From Spirochaetaceae bacterium (GTDB lineage Bacteria > Spirochaetota > Spirochaetia > WTKD01): a stretch of DNA of 64,000 bases. The DNA lies in NCBI GenBank assembly GCA_011524535.1, contig WTKD01000005.1, positions 1-64,000 of the forward strand. Reading direction: 5' to 3'. Numbering within the stretch: the first letter of the stretch is position 1; each line of letters starts with the position of its first letter. Of the stretch, positions 1 through 11,299 are shown piece after piece. The notes below the pieces were generated by a model. That model saw only the letters and a list, made by a program, of their open reading frames with translations. It had not been told where the DNA came from and did no database searches. A program made the position numbers and the translations under genes.

Positions 1-71
1 CCAACTATGGGATTATTGAAACGTAAATCTAGATGCGGACGATATTTTGGACCTGTTTTCTTCCTCGACAC
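1..71 (-). CDS. rpsG: 30S ribosomal protein S7 (uS7), N-terminal fragment
   Basis: Only the first 23 codons lie in the window; the gene continues past base 1. Reading down from a GTG at 69-71 gives a basic start (SRKKTGPKYRP, then FNNPIV) that fits the N-terminus of S7, which binds the 3' domain of 16S rRNA and nucleates assembly of the small-subunit head. An AAAGGGA Shine-Dalgarno sequence sits about seven bases before the GTG, inside the end of rpsL. The four-base gap after rpsL and the conserved rpsL-rpsG order support the call. The fragment alone is too short for a confident family match. Confidence 0.8.
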   Translation of the reverse strand, partial: MSRKKTGPKYRPHLDLRFNNPIV

Positions 72-75
72 TATA

Positions 76-450
76 TTATCCCTTTGGTTTTTTTGCTCCG
101 TATTTTGAGCGCCCCTGCTTTCGATTTGCAACACCAAGCGTGTCTTTTGTTCCACGTATGATGTGATAACGAACACCTGGGAGGTCTTTTACTCGTCCTC
201 CGCGGATAAGAACAACCGAGTGTTCTTGCAGGTTATGACCAATACCAGGGATATACGCATTAACTTCATACCCCGATGTAAGTCGAACCCTTGCTATTTT
301 TCGAAGCGCTGAGTTTGGCTTACGAGGTGTAACCGTCATAACACGGGAACACACACCTTTTCTCTGAGGACTCCCAGAAAGAGCAGGAGTTTTAACTTTA
401 GAAGACACACGTTTACGTCCCTTTCTAATTAATTGGTTTATAGTAGGCAT
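76..450 (-). CDS. rpsL: 30S ribosomal protein S12 (uS12)
   Basis: S12 lies at the decoding centre and controls tRNA selection accuracy. The 124-residue length, the NSALRK block, the GHNLQEHS block and the [13 protein letters not shown] loop are all typical. Residue 43 (counting Met; bases 322-324) is arginine: the usual TPKKPNS block reads TPRKPNS. This corresponds to E. coli K42 or M. tuberculosis K43, where K-to-R is a classical streptomycin-resistance change. The second resistance site, the lysine in GRVKDLP, is unchanged. The gene follows rpoC by 21 bases and is the penultimate gene of the operon visible here. Identification is certain; the resistance meaning is inference. Confidence 0.99.
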   Translation of the reverse strand: MPTINQLIRKGRKRVSSKVKTPALSGSPQRKGVCSRVMTVTPRKPNSALRKIARVRLTSGYEVNAYIPGIGHNLQEHSVVLIRGGRVKDLPGVRYHIIRGTKDTLGVANRKQGRSKYGAKKPKG

Positions 451-471
451 TTTATCATTTTCACTAATATC

Positions 472-3400
472 CTAATCTTGGTCAATACTTATGCTATATT
501 TGAGAGAATTTATTCTCTCTGTCTCCACACTCCGATTCATTTGAGCCTTTTTTTCCATCTCTTCTGTCATCTTTGTATGTTCATCTGTTAACTTTGCAAT
601 TTGCGAATTAAGATTCTCTCCATTTCGATCGCTAAGGATGGCGTTTCGATATTGTTCAACGCCCGTCCCTGCTGGAATAAGGTTTCCGATGATAACATTT
701 TCTTTTAGCCCATGAAGCGGATCAGAAGCTCCCCTAATGGCAGCATTGGTGAGCACTCGCGTTGTCTCTTGGAAGGAGGCAGCCGAAATGAAGGATTCAA
801 TATTTAGACTCGCTCGAGTAATCCCCTGCAAGGTAGGACGTGCAACCGCCGGCTGTCCTCCTTGACGAACAACCTGATTATTTACATCTCTAAACTGGGT
901 CCGATAGACACGTTGCCCTATAATAAACGAAGTATCACCCGTTTGGACAATTTCAACTTTGCGCATCATTTGTCGTATAATGACACCAATGTGCTTATCA
1001 TTTATTTTCACACCCTGCAATCGGTAAATTTCTTGTATCTCATTGACCAAAAATCGCTGCAAGGCGTTCTCTCCCAGGACAGAAAGTACGTCATGGGCAT
1101 CTACACTGCCATCACAAAGCGCTTCCCCGGCTTTCACCATATCACCCTCACGAACAAACATATGCCTACCCATTGGAATCAAATGTTTGTATTGCTTGCC
1201 AAATTTGTCGGTCACCACTACAGTCCTGCTCCCCTTGACAACCCCACCAATACTAACGACTCCAGTAATTTGAGCCAAAATAGCCACAATTCGAGGATGG
1301 CGGGCTTCGAACAATTCACCAACACGAGGCAGACCACCGGTGATATCTCTTGTTTTCACGCTTTCTCTGAGCATCTTCGCAAGAATAACCCCTTCTTCTA
1401 CTCGAGTGTTCTCCTCTACATTCAAAAAGGCCCCATTAGGCATCGAATAGGTAGCGAGAACATTTCCCTCATCGTCTTCGATAGCGATACGCGGCTGTAG
1501 ATTTTCAACCGATTGATCTGTTATCGTTCTTTCTACTAGACCAGTGTCTGGATTCACCCCTTCGTGCAGTGTTGTTCCCACATAAACATCTATATATTTC
1601 ACCACGCCGCTATACTCACATATAATAGGGTCGCTATAGGGGTCAAATAAAGCGATCACATTCCCCGCTGGAACAAAGTCTCCAACTTTTACATGAAGCT
1701 CTGATCCATTATGCATCTCTACTTCCTGAGGCTGGGCTACCAAATAAAGTTCCTTTTCGGTCACAATAGTGTACGCGTTCTCGGTAGTTGTTATCTTCTT
1801 TCCTTTACGAACGATGATAGGCTGATCCAAAATTACTTTTTGCTTATCTGAAACCAAAACTTCATCTTTCTCTTCTAGCGTAAACGAAGCGAATACACGT
1901 GAAACGGTCAAAGATCCCTTCCTCGTAAACAATCGAGCTCCGTTGTCATGAGCAACCGTGTTACCTTCTACTTTTTGAACATAGGCATCATAATCGAGAT
2001 TAATTTTGTCCTCTTCGGCAGCCTTCATCGCGGCACCACCAATATGGAACGTACGCATAGTAAGCTGTGTACCGGGTTGACCGATCGATTGTGCAGCGAT
2101 GATTCCCACCGCTTCACCTTTTTCTACTGTTTTATTCGTAGCGAGAGTTCTTCCATAACATAGTCGACAAACGCCTTTCTCGGCCTCACATGTGAGCACT
2201 GTGCGAATAAAAACACTTTCTATACCGAGCTCTTCGATTCGCTCAGCTAGTTCATCTGTTATTTCTTGATTTACATCTACGATAAGCTCTGATGTAATCG
2301 GGTGCCAAACACGCTCAAGCGTAAATCGCCCACGAATACGGTCAGCAAGACGCTCTACTATTCCTTCATCTTCTTTCAAAGCGCTCATCTCAATACCGTT
2401 GATCGTTCCACAATCATCCATGCTTATAACTACATCCTGAGCAATATCAACAAGCCTTCGGGTAAGATAGCCTGCATCAGAAGTTTTGAGTGAGGTGTCT
2501 GCCAATCCCTTACGAGCTCCGTTTGTAGATATAAAGAATTCAATAACGGAAAGACCCTCTTTGAAGTTTGAACGAATAGGTAATTCTATAATTTCACCAG
2601 AAGATTTTGCCATCAATCCTCTCATTCCACCAAGCTGTCTCAACTGGTTCTTGCTTCCTCTCGCTCCCGAACTAATCATCTTATAGACTTGATTGAATCC
2701 GTTTTTGTCTTCTTTCAGAACGTCCATTAGCTGCGTTCCGATCTTTTCGCTTGTGCGACTCCACACTTCAACAACCCTGTTATAGCGTTCTTCTGCGGTA
2801 ATCAATCCGTTCTTATACTGTCTGAGCACCTGTTGAACTTCGTCGTTCGCCGCTTGAATAACCTCATCCTTAGAAGAAGGAACAGCAATATCATCCAAAC
2901 CAATGGTACATCCAAAATACGTAGCAAAACGAAACCCTAGCGTTTTTATCTCATCGAGTAGCCTTACGGTCAGATCACAGCCGTGATGCTTATAAGAATA
3001 GGCAATAAGTTCGGTAAGGGATTCTTCTGTAAGTTCTTCGTTAATAAAATCGATGCCATCTGGAATACAGCTGTTAAAATAGACCCTACCGGGAGTGGTT
3101 ACAATTTTTTGACCATCAGAATAATACTCTATCCTTGTGTGATGCTCCACAATATCGTTTTCCAAAGCAAACAATACATCAATCTCAGAGAGAAAGCGTT
3201 TGTCTTCGCCCTTACAGCCTTCACGCATACTCGTTAGATAATTTATCCCCAAAACAATATCCAATGAAGGAACCACAATGGGTTGTCCATTGGCAGGATT
3301 GAGCAAATTTCGAGAAGAAAGCATAAGCATAATGCACTCAATCTGCGCAGCTAGAGTAAGCGGTAAATGGAGCGCCATTTGATCCCCATCAAAATCGGCA

Positions 3401-4740
3401 TTATACGCGTGACACACCAAGGGGTGCAATCGTATCGCCTTCCCAGGAACTAGAACGGGCATGAACACCTGTATACCAAGACTGTGCAATGTAGGCGCTC
3501 TGTTTAACATCACCGGATGATTCTCGACAATCTCATCAAGAACAGCGAAAACCTCAGGAGCTTCTTGTTCAACAAGCATCTTCGCTTTTTTTATATTGAA
3601 CACCACTTCTTCTTCCATAAGTCGCTGTATAATAAAGGGTTTAAACAGCTCAAGCGCCATCTTTACGGGTATCCCACATTGATGTAGTTTCAGCTCAGGA
3701 CCTACAACGATAACCGAACGTCCAGAATAATCCACTCGTTTTCCCAAAAGGTTTTGGCGAAATCTCCCTTGTTTTCCTCGCAATAAATCCGATAACGATC
3801 GCAATGGGCGATTGACCGCGTTCTTGACAACACGTTGTTTTTTTCCGTTGTCAAACAATGCATCTACCGCTTCCTGGAGCATACGTTTTTCATTTCTGAT
3901 GATTATATCTGGTGCATTTAGCGCCATAAGGCGCTTCAAACGATTATTACGATTCACTACCCGTCGATATAAGTCATTCAAGTCAGAAGTAGCAAATCGT
4001 CCTCCATCGAGCTGAACCATCGGGCGAACATCGGGCGGAATAACGGGAAGCACGGTGATTATCATCCAGCTGGTTTTATTGCCAGAATCTCTGAAATCCT
4101 CTGCTATCTCAACTCTTTTCAATAAACGCTTGTCCGTTTTAAGTCCCTTGGCTTCCATTTGATAGCGAAGCTCATCTATCAGTTTTTCTAAATCAAGATC
4201 TTCAAGCAAATCTCTAATTGCAGAAGCTCCCATACCTGCCGCGAAGGACATACCGTATTTTTCACGCATTTCCAGATACTCTTCTTCCAAAAGCACTTCG
4301 CCTTTTTCTAGATCGGTATCTCCAGGATTGGTTACAATGTAGCACTCATAATACAAAACAGATCGCAAATCAGCGACACTCATATCCAAAAGCAAGCCGA
4401 TTCGAGAAGGAACAGCACGATAGAACCATATATGCGCCACAGGAGCGGCAAGCTCGATATGTCCCATGCGTTCTCGTCTTACTCGAAAATGCGTAACCTC
4501 GACACCACAGCGATCACAAACGACCCCTTTGTATCGAACAGATTTAAATTTCCCACAATAACATTCCCATTCCTTGGTCGTTCCAAAAATACGCTCACAA
4601 AACAAACCATCCCGCTCCGGACGTAGGGTTCTGTAGTTTATCGTTTCAGGTTTTTTTACTTCACCATAGCTCCATTCCCTAATTTTTTCGGGAGAAGCAA
4701 GATGTAAATTTATTTGACCAAATTCCTGTAATGATTTCAT
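472..4740 (-). CDS. rpoC: DNA-directed RNA polymerase subunit beta'
   Basis: This 1422-residue protein is the beta' subunit, which forms the clamp and most of the catalytic centre of RNA polymerase. Visible landmarks are the N-terminal zinc ribbon (Cys60, 62, 75, 78), the magnesium-binding NADFDGDQM motif near residue 450, the second cysteine cluster ([11 protein letters not shown]) near 850-861 and the trigger-loop and bridge-helix region ([12 protein letters not shown]) near 890-900. Length matches the undivided bacterial subunit. An AAAGGAG ribosome site precedes the ATG, nine bases after rpoB. A 213-residue open frame on the opposite strand at 862-1500 is a shadow. Confidence 0.99.
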   Translation of the reverse strand: MKSLQEFGQINLHLASPEKIREWSYGEVKKPETINYRTLRPERDGLFCERIFGTTKEWECYCGKFKSVRYKGVVCDRCGVEVTHFRVRRERMGHIELAAPVAHIWFYRAVPSRIGLLLDMSVADLRSVLYYECYIVTNPGDTDLEKGEVLLEEEYLEMREKYGMSFAAGMGASAIRDLLEDLDLEKLIDELRYQMEAKGLKTDKRLLKRVEIAEDFRDSGNKTSWMIITVLPVIPPDVRPMVQLDGGRFATSDLNDLYRRVVNRNNRLKRLMALNAPDIIIRNEKRMLQEAVDALFDNGKKQRVVKNAVNRPLRSLSDLLRGKQGRFRQNLLGKRVDYSGRSVIVVGPELKLHQCGIPVKMALELFKPFIIQRLMEEEVVFNIKKAKMLVEQEAPEVFAVLDEIVENHPVMLNRAPTLHSLGIQVFMPVLVPGKAIRLHPLVCHAYNADFDGDQMALHLPLTLAAQIECIMLMLSSRNLLNPANGQPIVVPSLDIVLGINYLTSMREGCKGEDKRFLSEIDVLFALENDIVEHHTRIEYYSDGQKIVTTPGRVYFNSCIPDGIDFINEELTEESLTELIAYSYKHHGCDLTVRLLDEIKTLGFRFATYFGCTIGLDDIAVPSSKDEVIQAANDEVQQVLRQYKNGLITAEERYNRVVEVWSRTSEKIGTQLMDVLKEDKNGFNQVYKMISSGARGSKNQLRQLGGMRGLMAKSSGEIIELPIRSNFKEGLSVIEFFISTNGARKGLADTSLKTSDAGYLTRRLVDIAQDVVISMDDCGTINGIEMSALKEDEGIVERLADRIRGRFTLERVWHPITSELIVDVNQEITDELAERIEELGIESVFIRTVLTCEAEKGVCRLCYGRTLATNKTVEKGEAVGIIAAQSIGQPGTQLTMRTFHIGGAAMKAAEEDKINLDYDAYVQKVEGNTVAHDNGARLFTRKGSLTVSRVFASFTLEEKDEVLVSDKQKVILDQPIIVRKGKKITTTENAYTIVTEKELYLVAQPQEVEMHNGSELHVKVGDFVPAGNVIALFDPYSDPIICEYSGVVKYIDVYVGTTLHEGVNPDTGLVERTITDQSVENLQPRIAIEDDEGNVLATYSMPNGAFLNVEENTRVEEGVILAKMLRESVKTRDITGGLPRVGELFEARHPRIVAILAQITGVVSIGGVVKGSRTVVVTDKFGKQYKHLIPMGRHMFVREGDMVKAGEALCDGSVDAHDVLSVLGENALQRFLVNEIQEIYRLQGVKINDKHIGVIIRQMMRKVEIVQTGDTSFIIGQRVYRTQFRDVNNQVVRQGGQPAVARPTLQGITRASLNIESFISAASFQETTRVLTNAAIRGASDPLHGLKENVIIGNLIPAGTGVEQYRNAILSDRNGENLNSQIAKLTDEHTKMTEEMEKKAQMNRSVETERINSLKYSISIDQD

Positions 4741-4749
4741 AGCACTCCT

Positions 4750-7700
4750 TTAAAACTCTTTTGAATGTTTTGCGAGTATTTCCATGTCGCGTTCTGTTAA
4801 AGGAAGCATTTTTCCCTTTTTGTCCTGTAGAGTTAGGTCTAAACCAAGCCCTCTCAGCTCTTGCACCAACACATTGAACGATTCAGGAACCCCTGGTTCG
4901 CCTGTTTCTTCACCCTTCACAATAGATTCGTATATTTTCGTTCTTCCGTTTATATCATCCGATTTTATCGTTAACAATTCTTGCAATGTGTAGGCAGCCC
5001 CATAAGCCTCAAGTGCCCAAACTTCCATCTCCCCGAAACGCTGTCCTCCAAACTGTGCCTTTCCACCCAAGGGTTGCTGAGTAACCAGGGAATAAGGCCC
5101 CGTAGACCTAGCATGCATTTTGTCATCCACCAGGTGATGGAGTTTCAAAATATACATATAGCCAACGGTTACCTCGTTCTTGAATTTCTCACCGGTTTTC
5201 CCATCGTAAAGGTCTGTTTTAGAGTTTCGCGGTAATCCAGAATTCTCCAATAAATCAGAAATAGATTCTGGAGCAATGGATTCAAACACTGGAGTCGCAT
5301 ACCATTCATCCCTCTCAACAGCTCCCCAAGAAAGTTGCAGCTCGAGCAATTGCCCTATATTCATACGCGAGGGAACTCCAAGTGGGTTCAAACACATTTC
5401 AAGACGCCTACCATCTTCCATAAATGGCATATCTTCTTCTGGAACTATTCGCGCAACAACACCCTTGTTCCCGTGTCGCCCCGCTATCTTGTCACCATCT
5501 TTCAACTTTTGTTTCGTTGCTACAATCACTTTCACAACTCGGACCACACCAGGATTCAAATCATCTCCGTGCAACCGATCCACTTCTTTTACATCTATGA
5601 CGACGCCCTCTATACCATGAGGAATACGCAAGGATGTATCTCGTACCTCACGAGCTTTTTCTCCAAATATTTGATTAAGTAATTTGAACTCCGGCGTGTT
5701 GTCCATGTCAGATTTCGGCGTAACTTTTCCAACAAGTATATCGCCGTAAGATACATAAGCCCCGATACGCACGATTCCCGTTTCGGTAAGGTTCACTCGA
5801 CTTCGTTCAGACGTATTAGGGATGTCAGGTGTGATCGATTCAGGACCAAATTTCGTTTCTCTGACCTCAGTAACAAATTCATGCAAATGTATAGATGTGA
5901 ATCTATCGTCTTTTGCTATGCTTTCCGAAACAAGGATTGCATCCTCAAAATTGTAGCCTTCCCAGGGGATAAATCCTACCAATACATTTTTACCCAAGGA
6001 CAACTCTCCTTGAAATGTAGCTGCGCCGTCCGCAATTATATCGCCTTTACCCACCGTTTGGCCCAAATGCACCAATGGCTTTTCTACACAGCATGTATCT
6101 TGGTTCGTACGGAAATATTTCAATAAATTGTATTTTTGTACATCCCCGGATGCAGAGGTGATTTCTATTTTTGTAGATTCAAGATTTGTAACGGTTCCCG
6201 ACTCTTTCGCCAAACGAACCGTGCCCGAATCGCGCGCTATGGTTTTTTCCATACCCGTGCCAACTCTTGGCGGTTCAGGAAATAACAGAGGAACCGCTTG
6301 TCTCTGCATGTTAGAGCCCATCAATGCACGGTTAGCGTCATCGTGCTCAAGAAAAGGAATAAGAGAAGCGGAAACCGAAATAATTTGACGAGGAGAGACG
6401 TCCATGTACTGAATTTCCTTCGGTGTTTTTGTCGTATATTCTCCTGCGCTTCGAACCGAGACTATATTGCCCGAAAAGCGGTTTTTTTCATCTAGTACAG
6501 CGCTCGCCTGCGCAATATTGTATTTTTCTTCATCACTGGCTGCCAGATATTCTATTTCATCGCTGACTCTGCCCTCCGACACCTTCCGGTAGGGGGTCTC
6601 CAGAAATCCGTATTCATTTACACGCGCATAGCTAGCTAAGGAAACAATCAATCCGATATTCGGACCTTCAGGAGTTTCAATGGGACACATCCTTCCATAA
6701 TGTGTGTAATGCACGTCTCTGATTTCAAAACCGGCTCGTTCTCTTGAGACACCTCCCGGTCCAAGTGCATTCAATCTACGCTTATGCGTCACCGAAGCCA
6801 AGGGGTTCACTTGATCCATAAACTGAGCGAGTTGTGAAACTCCAAAGAAATCTTTTATTGCAGAAACGATGTATTTTATAGCGATTAAATCCTGGGGTTT
6901 TACGGTATCACTTTCTTGCAACTCCATTCTATTTCTAGCAATACGCTCCATATTGGCAAAAGCCGCTTTTAATTGTACTTCAATGAGCTCGCCAACCGAC
7001 CTAACCCGCCTGTTACCAAGATGGTCAATATCGTCTATGTTTTCTTCTTCAACATATACTCGAACAAGATGAACAATAGAATGAATTACGTCTTCTCGAG
7101 TAAGAACACTTACATCGGCCCCAACTCCATGTTCAAATTTTTTATTTAATTTGTGTCTACCGACCCTTCCCAACTCGTACCGTCTTGGAGAAAAGAACAT
7201 CGAAAGTAATTCCCGCTCCGCATTTTCAATAAATCCAGAATCGGATGAATTCAACGACTCGTAGACAATTTCAACCGATTCCTGCTTGCTAAGATCATCC
7301 TGTTCGTTGCTGTCCAGATATTTCGCTTCCTCGAAACTAAAACATTGTAACAGAAGAGTTGAATGTAGTGATTCTTCATGGCGCAAATCGATAACTTCCA
7401 CCTCATGTATCCCTGACGCGACAAGCTCTTCTAATATATGAGGATGCAAATGCTCACCAGAGCGAAGAATTCGTGATTTTTCTTCTCCTTCTCCCGCATA
7501 GTAAGGCAAAACAGAATGATACTGCTCAGCAGCCAGCCTGTCTTCAGCGGTTTTAATAGAAACATGCTTAGTTTTGTAAAAAGCTCGAATGATACTTTCT
7601 CGAGAATCTATCCCTAAGACACGCAAAAAAACTGTAGCTAATATTTTCTTTCTCTTGTCTATTTTGACAAAAATCGCATTTCTCTTTACGTCAACTTCAA

Positions 7701-8232
7701 ACTCTAACCAGGAACCACGATTTGGGATAATTCGAGCAGAACAACTTCCCTTGCTTTTCGAAAAGACTACTCCTGGACTCCGGTGCATCTGATTAACAAC
7801 AACCCGTTCAGCCCCATTAATGAGAAAACCACCTGAATCGGTCATCAATGGAATTTCACCCATGTAGATGTCTTTTTGACGAATTTCCCCCGTTTTTAAA
7901 AACAACAAACTAATTCTTGCCTTGAGAGGTATCGCATGAGTGAACCCTTTTAACCTACACTCTTGCTCGGTATATTTTATATTCTCTTCGTCGAGTATAT
8001 ACCCACCATATTCAAGTCTTAAGTCTCCATTCGGGCTCTCTATCGGAAACACCGAACGGAATACGTTCTCTATACCTTTATTCAGAGGAGGCTGCTTGGC
8101 ACGTAACCGATCACGTTGCAAGAATGACTCGTATGAAGCCACTTGCACATCGAGAAGATTGGGCATTTCAAGAATTTCTTCCCTACCTCTAGTCAACGTT
8201 TTTCTTTCTATAATTTTATATTGATTACGCAT
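4750..8232 (-). CDS. rpoB: DNA-directed RNA polymerase subunit beta
   Basis: The 1160-residue beta subunit pairs with RpoC to form the catalytic cleft and the rifampicin pocket. The rifampicin region is clear ([26 protein letters not shown], then [21 protein letters not shown]). Residue 488 (codon at 6769-6771) aligns by eye with E. coli Ser531 and is asparagine; E. coli N518 is valine here and S522 is alanine. Asn531 is the residue linked to natural rifampicin resistance in Borrelia and Treponema. The C-terminal [13 protein letters not shown] and the clamp-binding [18 protein letters not shown] blocks are normal. An AAGGGGTAAGG ribosome site precedes the ATG, just after an RNA hairpin. Confidence 0.99.
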   Translation of the reverse strand: MRNQYKIIERKTLTRGREEILEMPNLLDVQVASYESFLQRDRLRAKQPPLNKGIENVFRSVFPIESPNGDLRLEYGGYILDEENIKYTEQECRLKGFTHAIPLKARISLLFLKTGEIRQKDIYMGEIPLMTDSGGFLINGAERVVVNQMHRSPGVVFSKSKGSCSARIIPNRGSWLEFEVDVKRNAIFVKIDKRKKILATVFLRVLGIDSRESIIRAFYKTKHVSIKTAEDRLAAEQYHSVLPYYAGEGEEKSRILRSGEHLHPHILEELVASGIHEVEVIDLRHEESLHSTLLLQCFSFEEAKYLDSNEQDDLSKQESVEIVYESLNSSDSGFIENAERELLSMFFSPRRYELGRVGRHKLNKKFEHGVGADVSVLTREDVIHSIVHLVRVYVEEENIDDIDHLGNRRVRSVGELIEVQLKAAFANMERIARNRMELQESDTVKPQDLIAIKYIVSAIKDFFGVSQLAQFMDQVNPLASVTHKRRLNALGPGGVSRERAGFEIRDVHYTHYGRMCPIETPEGPNIGLIVSLASYARVNEYGFLETPYRKVSEGRVSDEIEYLAASDEEKYNIAQASAVLDEKNRFSGNIVSVRSAGEYTTKTPKEIQYMDVSPRQIISVSASLIPFLEHDDANRALMGSNMQRQAVPLLFPEPPRVGTGMEKTIARDSGTVRLAKESGTVTNLESTKIEITSASGDVQKYNLLKYFRTNQDTCCVEKPLVHLGQTVGKGDIIADGAATFQGELSLGKNVLVGFIPWEGYNFEDAILVSESIAKDDRFTSIHLHEFVTEVRETKFGPESITPDIPNTSERSRVNLTETGIVRIGAYVSYGDILVGKVTPKSDMDNTPEFKLLNQIFGEKAREVRDTSLRIPHGIEGVVIDVKEVDRLHGDDLNPGVVRVVKVIVATKQKLKDGDKIAGRHGNKGVVARIVPEEDMPFMEDGRRLEMCLNPLGVPSRMNIGQLLELQLSWGAVERDEWYATPVFESIAPESISDLLENSGLPRNSKTDLYDGKTGEKFKNEVTVGYMYILKLHHLVDDKMHARSTGPYSLVTQQPLGGKAQFGGQRFGEMEVWALEAYGAAYTLQELLTIKSDDINGRTKIYESIVKGEETGEPGVPESFNVLVQELRGLGLDLTLQDKKGKMLPLTERDMEILAKHSKEF

Positions 8233-8253
8233 CCTTACCCCTTAAGCACATCA

Positions 8254-8282
8254 CACCCGAAGCAAACAATATGCTCCGAGTG
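8254..8282 (-). promoter_or_regulatory. RNA hairpin in the rplL-rpoB gap
   Basis: Read on the minus strand, an 11-base-pair stem (CACTCGGAGCA with TGCTTCGGGTG, including two G-U pairs) encloses a seven-base loop. It lies between rplL and the rpoB ribosome-binding site and is not followed by a T-run, so it is not a simple terminator. In E. coli the same gap holds an attenuator and an RNase III processing site that set the ratio of ribosomal protein to polymerase; a similar role here is inference. Confidence 0.6.
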
Positions 8283-8315
8283 ATAATTGGACATAAATAT
8301 ATTTTTTGTGTTTGC

Positions 8316-8696
8316 TTATCGTAGCTCAACTACCGCGCCGGCTTCTTCAAGCTGTTTCTTAACTTCTTCTGCTTCTGCTTTCTGAATGTTTTCACGAACA
8401 GGTCTGCCACCTTCTTCAACAAGTTCCTTCGCTTCTTTAAGACCAAGACCAGAAACAACCGCACGAACAGCCTTTATAACCTGTATTTTGTTAGCGCCGT
8501 CCGCAAGGGATTTCAACACCACCGTAAACTCTGTTTTCTCAGCAGCCGCCTCACTAGCAGCAGGAGCAGCAACCGCAACCGGTGCAGCCGCACTTACCCC
8601 AAATTTCTCCTCCATCGCCTTCACAAGGTCGGCGACCTCCAAAACAGTCATATTTGAGACTGCTTCCAAAATGTCATTTTGACTTACTGTTGCCAT
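8316..8696 (-). CDS. rplL: 50S ribosomal protein L7/L12 (bL12)
   Basis: bL12 is the multicopy stalk protein that recruits and activates translation GTPases. The 126-residue protein shows the N-terminal dimerisation helix pair, an Ala/Pro/Val-rich hinge at about residues 36-52, and the C-terminal domain with KTEFTVVLK and the conserved [12 protein letters not shown] helix. The frame is open further upstream, but the ATG at 8694-8696 has an AAAAGGAGA ribosome site and gives the standard N-terminus, so it was chosen. It follows rplJ by 67 bases and precedes the hairpin before rpoB. Confidence 0.98.
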   Translation of the reverse strand: MATVSQNDILEAVSNMTVLEVADLVKAMEEKFGVSAAAPVAVAAPAASEAAAEKTEFTVVLKSLADGANKIQVIKAVRAVVSGLGLKEAKELVEEGGRPVRENIQKAEAEEVKKQLEEAGAVVELR

Positions 8697-8763
8697 ATTA
8701 TCTTCTCCTTTTATTCGACCTCTGTAGCATAACAACTATCGAAGACTACATAGTCTAAAATCC

Positions 8764-9294
8764 TCATTCCTTTTTGTCCTGAACTGCCTTGAGAACATTT
8801 ACCAGGCTTCTGGGTACTGCTTGTAACACACCCACAATGTTGGTAGCGTTGCCATTCATGGCGTTCATAAGCATCGCAAGTAGGACTTCGCGTGAAGGAA
8901 GCTCTGAAATACGGACGAGTTCATCCGCCGCTAGTTTTCCTCCATCTACATAAGCACCCTTAACAGAAAGAGTGGAATCTTTCCCAAACTTAACAAGTTC
9001 TTTTATTCCACCGCTGGGATCTCCAGCAAAAAACGCAACCGCTGTAGGTCCAGCTAGCATATCAGAAGGCGGTTGATATTCGAGTTTATCGAGAGCAATT
9101 TTGCAAAAGTTGTTCTTTACAACCCTGAATACAGCAGATTGCTCACTTAGGCGAGAACGTAAATCGGTCATTTCAGAAACAGACACCCCTCGATAATCAA
9201 CAAATACCGAATGCTTCGATTCTTCAAAAAGTTTATGAAGTTTTTCAACTCTCAACTCTTTTTTCGCTCTATTGTCTTTTATTTCTTGATTCAT
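8764..9294 (-). CDS. rplJ: 50S ribosomal protein L10 (uL10)
   Basis: uL10 is the stalk base: its N-terminal domain binds 23S rRNA with L11 and its C-terminal helix carries L12 dimers. The 176-residue protein shows the family pattern, with VFVDYRGVSVSEM, LRSRLSEQSAVFRVVKN and the GPTAVAFF segment. The open frame runs 21 codons further upstream, but the ATG at 9292-9294 overlaps the rplA stop in an ATGA arrangement and matches the usual N-terminus, which supports translational coupling to rplA. Confidence 0.97.
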   Translation of the reverse strand: MNQEIKDNRAKKELRVEKLHKLFEESKHSVFVDYRGVSVSEMTDLRSRLSEQSAVFRVVKNNFCKIALDKLEYQPPSDMLAGPTAVAFFAGDPSGGIKELVKFGKDSTLSVKGAYVDGGKLAADELVRISELPSREVLLAMLMNAMNGNATNIVGVLQAVPRSLVNVLKAVQDKKE

Positions 9295-9986
9295 TGAGCA
9301 GCCCCTGAAAACAGTGAACTTGATTCGATTTGGACGCCAGCGCCCATAGTCGAACATATGCTCACCTTCTTGACAAATTCACCTTTGTGATCGGAGGGCT
9401 TGCCGCCCACAAGTATATTTAAAAAATGATGTATGTTTTCAAGCAATACAGATTCATTCATGGAAACTTTCCCGACGCCAATATGAACCACTCCTCGCTT
9501 ATCGGCTCTGTACTCTACACGACCCTGTTTAAGTTCCTCTACCGCAGAAGCGACTTCGTTGGTCACCGTTTTTGTTTTTGGGTTTGGCATGAGCCCCCGT
9601 CTTCCCAAAATTGGCCCCAGCTTTCCCACCGATCGCATGAGATTAGGAGTAGACACGGCAACATCAAAGTCAAACCAGCCCCCTTTAATTTTTTCAATCA
9701 GATCTTCAGAACCTACATACGATGCGCCAGCAGATTTGGCAGATTCAGCAGAATCACCCTCTGCAAATACGAGCACCCTCACTTCTTTTCCAAACCTGTG
9801 CGGAAACGTAAGAACATCTCTGACACTTTGATTTGGTTTAACATTTAGCACACAGGCAAGCTCAACGGTTTCATCAAAAGAGGCGTAAGCCGCACTCTTG
9901 ACCATGGAAACAGCCTCAGAAAGCTGATAAGGCGTTGCTTTATCATATTTCTTTACAGATTCCTGATATTTTTTTCCTCTACTCAT
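9291..9986 (-). CDS. rplA: 50S ribosomal protein L1 (uL1)
   Basis: L1 forms the mobile stalk at the E site and in many bacteria represses its own operon by binding a mimic of its rRNA site on the mRNA. The 231-residue length is standard. Conserved stretches include the N-terminal [25 protein letters not shown], the [14 protein letters not shown] signature near residues 130-143 and the C-terminal GAGVQIE. It overlaps both neighbours by ATGA junctions (rplK before it, rplJ after it), so the three are probably translated in a coupled way. Confidence 0.98.
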   Translation of the reverse strand: MSRGKKYQESVKKYDKATPYQLSEAVSMVKSAAYASFDETVELACVLNVKPNQSVRDVLTFPHRFGKEVRVLVFAEGDSAESAKSAGASYVGSEDLIEKIKGGWFDFDVAVSTPNLMRSVGKLGPILGRRGLMPNPKTKTVTNEVASAVEELKQGRVEYRADKRGVVHIGVGKVSMNESVLLENIHHFLNILVGGKPSDHKGEFVKKVSICSTMGAGVQIESSSLFSGAAQ

Positions 9987-10417
9987 GATTCTACAGTCAC
10001 TCCCATACTCCGCGCAGTGCCGGCTATAATTTTCTCAGCAGATTCTATGTCATTTGCATTAAGATCTTTCATCTTTTGAGTCGCAATGTCACGTAACTGC
10101 GCTTTATTTAGCTCCCCCACTTTAACTTTATGAGGTTCACCAGAAGCTTTTTCCAAATTTAACGCCTTTTTGATAAGAACTGCGGCGGGAGGAGTTTTTA
10201 CTTCAAACGTGAAACTCCTATCTTTTTTCACATATATGATAACAGGAACTATGATCCCCGGCTCCAAAGACCGGGTCGCATCATTAAATTGCTGCACAAA
10301 TTGCGGCGCATTTACTCCATGCGGACCAAGGGTCGAACCTACTGGGGGTGCGGGAGTCGCTCTGCCCGCTGGCACCTGTAATTTAAGAACTTTTGTTACG
10401 TCTGGACCGATTTTCAT
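9983..10417 (-). CDS. rplK: 50S ribosomal protein L11 (uL11)
   Basis: L11 binds the GTPase-associated region of 23S rRNA and is the target area of thiopeptide antibiotics. The 144-residue protein has the N-terminal [20 protein letters not shown] segment, the proline-rich hinge ([11 protein letters not shown]) and the C-terminal RNA-binding domain ending in [10 protein letters not shown]. Its stop overlaps the rplA start by four bases. It lies 44 bases downstream of nusG; I see no separate promoter in that gap. Confidence 0.98.
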   Translation of the reverse strand: MKIGPDVTKVLKLQVPAGRATPAPPVGSTLGPHGVNAPQFVQQFNDATRSLEPGIIVPVIIYVKKDRSFTFEVKTPPAAVLIKKALNLEKASGEPHKVKVGELNKAQLRDIATQKMKDLNANDIESAEKIIAGTARSMGVTVES

Positions 10418-10461
10418 AATCTTTGCGATGACCTCGTGTGTTGATGATAGTACATCAATTA

Positions 10462-11010
10462 TTAAACTTTTTCAACTTGAGCAAAATCAACCTCAACGGG
10501 GGTGATTCTTCCAAATATACCAACCATAACCCGAAGTTTGGTTTTTTCTTCCTCTATCTCATCAATTGAACCAGTAAACGTTTTAAATGGCCCATCAATG
10601 ATCCGCACCGTCTCACCTTCTGCGAAACGCATTCTGAGGCTGGCACTACTTGCTCGAAGATCCCCAGTTAATGTGAGAAGTGTTCTTACTTCTTCCGAAG
10701 ACAAAGGAGAGGGTTTTTCTTGCCCCGCTCTTCCCACAAAACCCATAACACCATCACACCGTACAATCCTCGAAACAGTCGCTCTCCAGCTATCTCCTAA
10801 ATCAAGCTGAACCAGTATATACCCCGGGAAATACCCTCGAGCTCCTTTTCGTTTTTTTCCATTCCGTATTTCTACAATTTCTTCTTTCGGATATCGAACA
10901 TCGAGGATTGAATTCAGGAGCTCTGGATCTTTTTGGAGCAATTCAAGCCCCTTAAGAACCATACTTTCTTTGCCTACTAAGGCCTGAAGAACATACCAAT
11001 GGCGTGCCAT
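10462..11010 (-). CDS. nusG: Transcription termination/antitermination protein NusG
   Basis: NusG binds the RNA polymerase clamp to reduce pausing, and links polymerase to Rho or the ribosome. The 182-residue protein begins with the family motif ([14 protein letters not shown]), contains the [13 protein letters not shown] core of the NGN domain, and ends with a KOW domain ([19 protein letters not shown]). It starts eight bases after the secE stop, as in most bacteria, and leads into rplK. Confidence 0.98.
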   Translation of the reverse strand: MARHWYVLQALVGKESMVLKGLELLQKDPELLNSILDVRYPKEEIVEIRNGKKRKGARGYFPGYILVQLDLGDSWRATVSRIVRCDGVMGFVGRAGQEKPSPLSSEEVRTLLTLTGDLRASSASLRMRFAEGETVRIIDGPFKTFTGSIDEIEEEKTKLRVMVGIFGRITPVEVDFAQVEKV

Positions 11011-11018
11011 GTCAGTAT

Positions 11019-11198
11019 CTAGAATACCAGCCCGCTTCCCAATAGCAGGACATAATCCAATACACCAAAAAACAAGGCGAATAAGACAACCGACACGAGT
11101 ACAACCTTCGTTGAAATGCCGACTTCCTTTCTAGAAGGCCACACTACTTTAGCGAGCTCCACATAGCATTCTCTAAAAAATCTAACTATTCTTTTCAT
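11019..11198 (-). CDS. secE: Preprotein translocase subunit SecE
   Basis: This 59-residue protein is the small essential membrane subunit that clamps SecY in the protein-export channel. It begins MKRIVRFFRECYVELAKVVW and continues with PSRKEV, matching the conserved amphipathic helix (E-L-K-K-V-x-W-P) of single-span SecE proteins. One hydrophobic membrane segment follows at about residues 31-52. The gene lies between tRNA-Trp (24 bases upstream) and nusG, the standard position. The rpmG (L33) gene that some spirochaetes place beside secE is not present in the adjacent gap. Confidence 0.95.
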   Translation of the reverse strand: MKRIVRFFRECYVELAKVVWPSRKEVGISTKVVLVSVVLFALFFGVLDYVLLLGSGLVF

Positions 11199-11222
11199 AC
11201 TTCTTGGCTTCCTCAGCTTTTA

Positions 11223-11295
11223 CAGGTCAGGCAGGATTCGAACCTACAACATCCGGTTTTGGAGACCGGCGCTCTACCATTCGAGCTACTGACCT
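11223..11295 (-). tRNA. tRNA-Trp (CCA anticodon)
   Basis: Read on the minus strand, the sequence folds as a cloverleaf. The acceptor stem is AGGTCAG with CTGACCT, the D arm begins GCTC, the anticodon loop CTCCAAA carries CCA, and the T arm contains GGTTCGAATCC. The discriminator base at 11223 is G, as expected for bacterial tRNA-Trp. The CCA end is not encoded. It lies four bases from tRNA-Thr and 24 bases upstream of secE, so all are probably cotranscribed. Confidence 0.97.
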
Positions 11296-11299
11296 CTTG

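Noticed and set aside
862-1500. 212-codon open frame on the plus strand inside rpoC
   Set aside because: It runs antisense to the conserved rpoC coding sequence, has no homology that I recognise and no ribosome site. It is a shadow.
8697-8735. Longer N-terminus of rplL beginning at 8735
   Set aside because: The extra 13 residues are unlike L7/L12, and the ATG at 8696 has the strong ribosome site.
9426-9848. 140-codon open frame on the plus strand inside rplA
   Set aside because: It is antisense to the conserved rplA gene, and its peptide has no family features.
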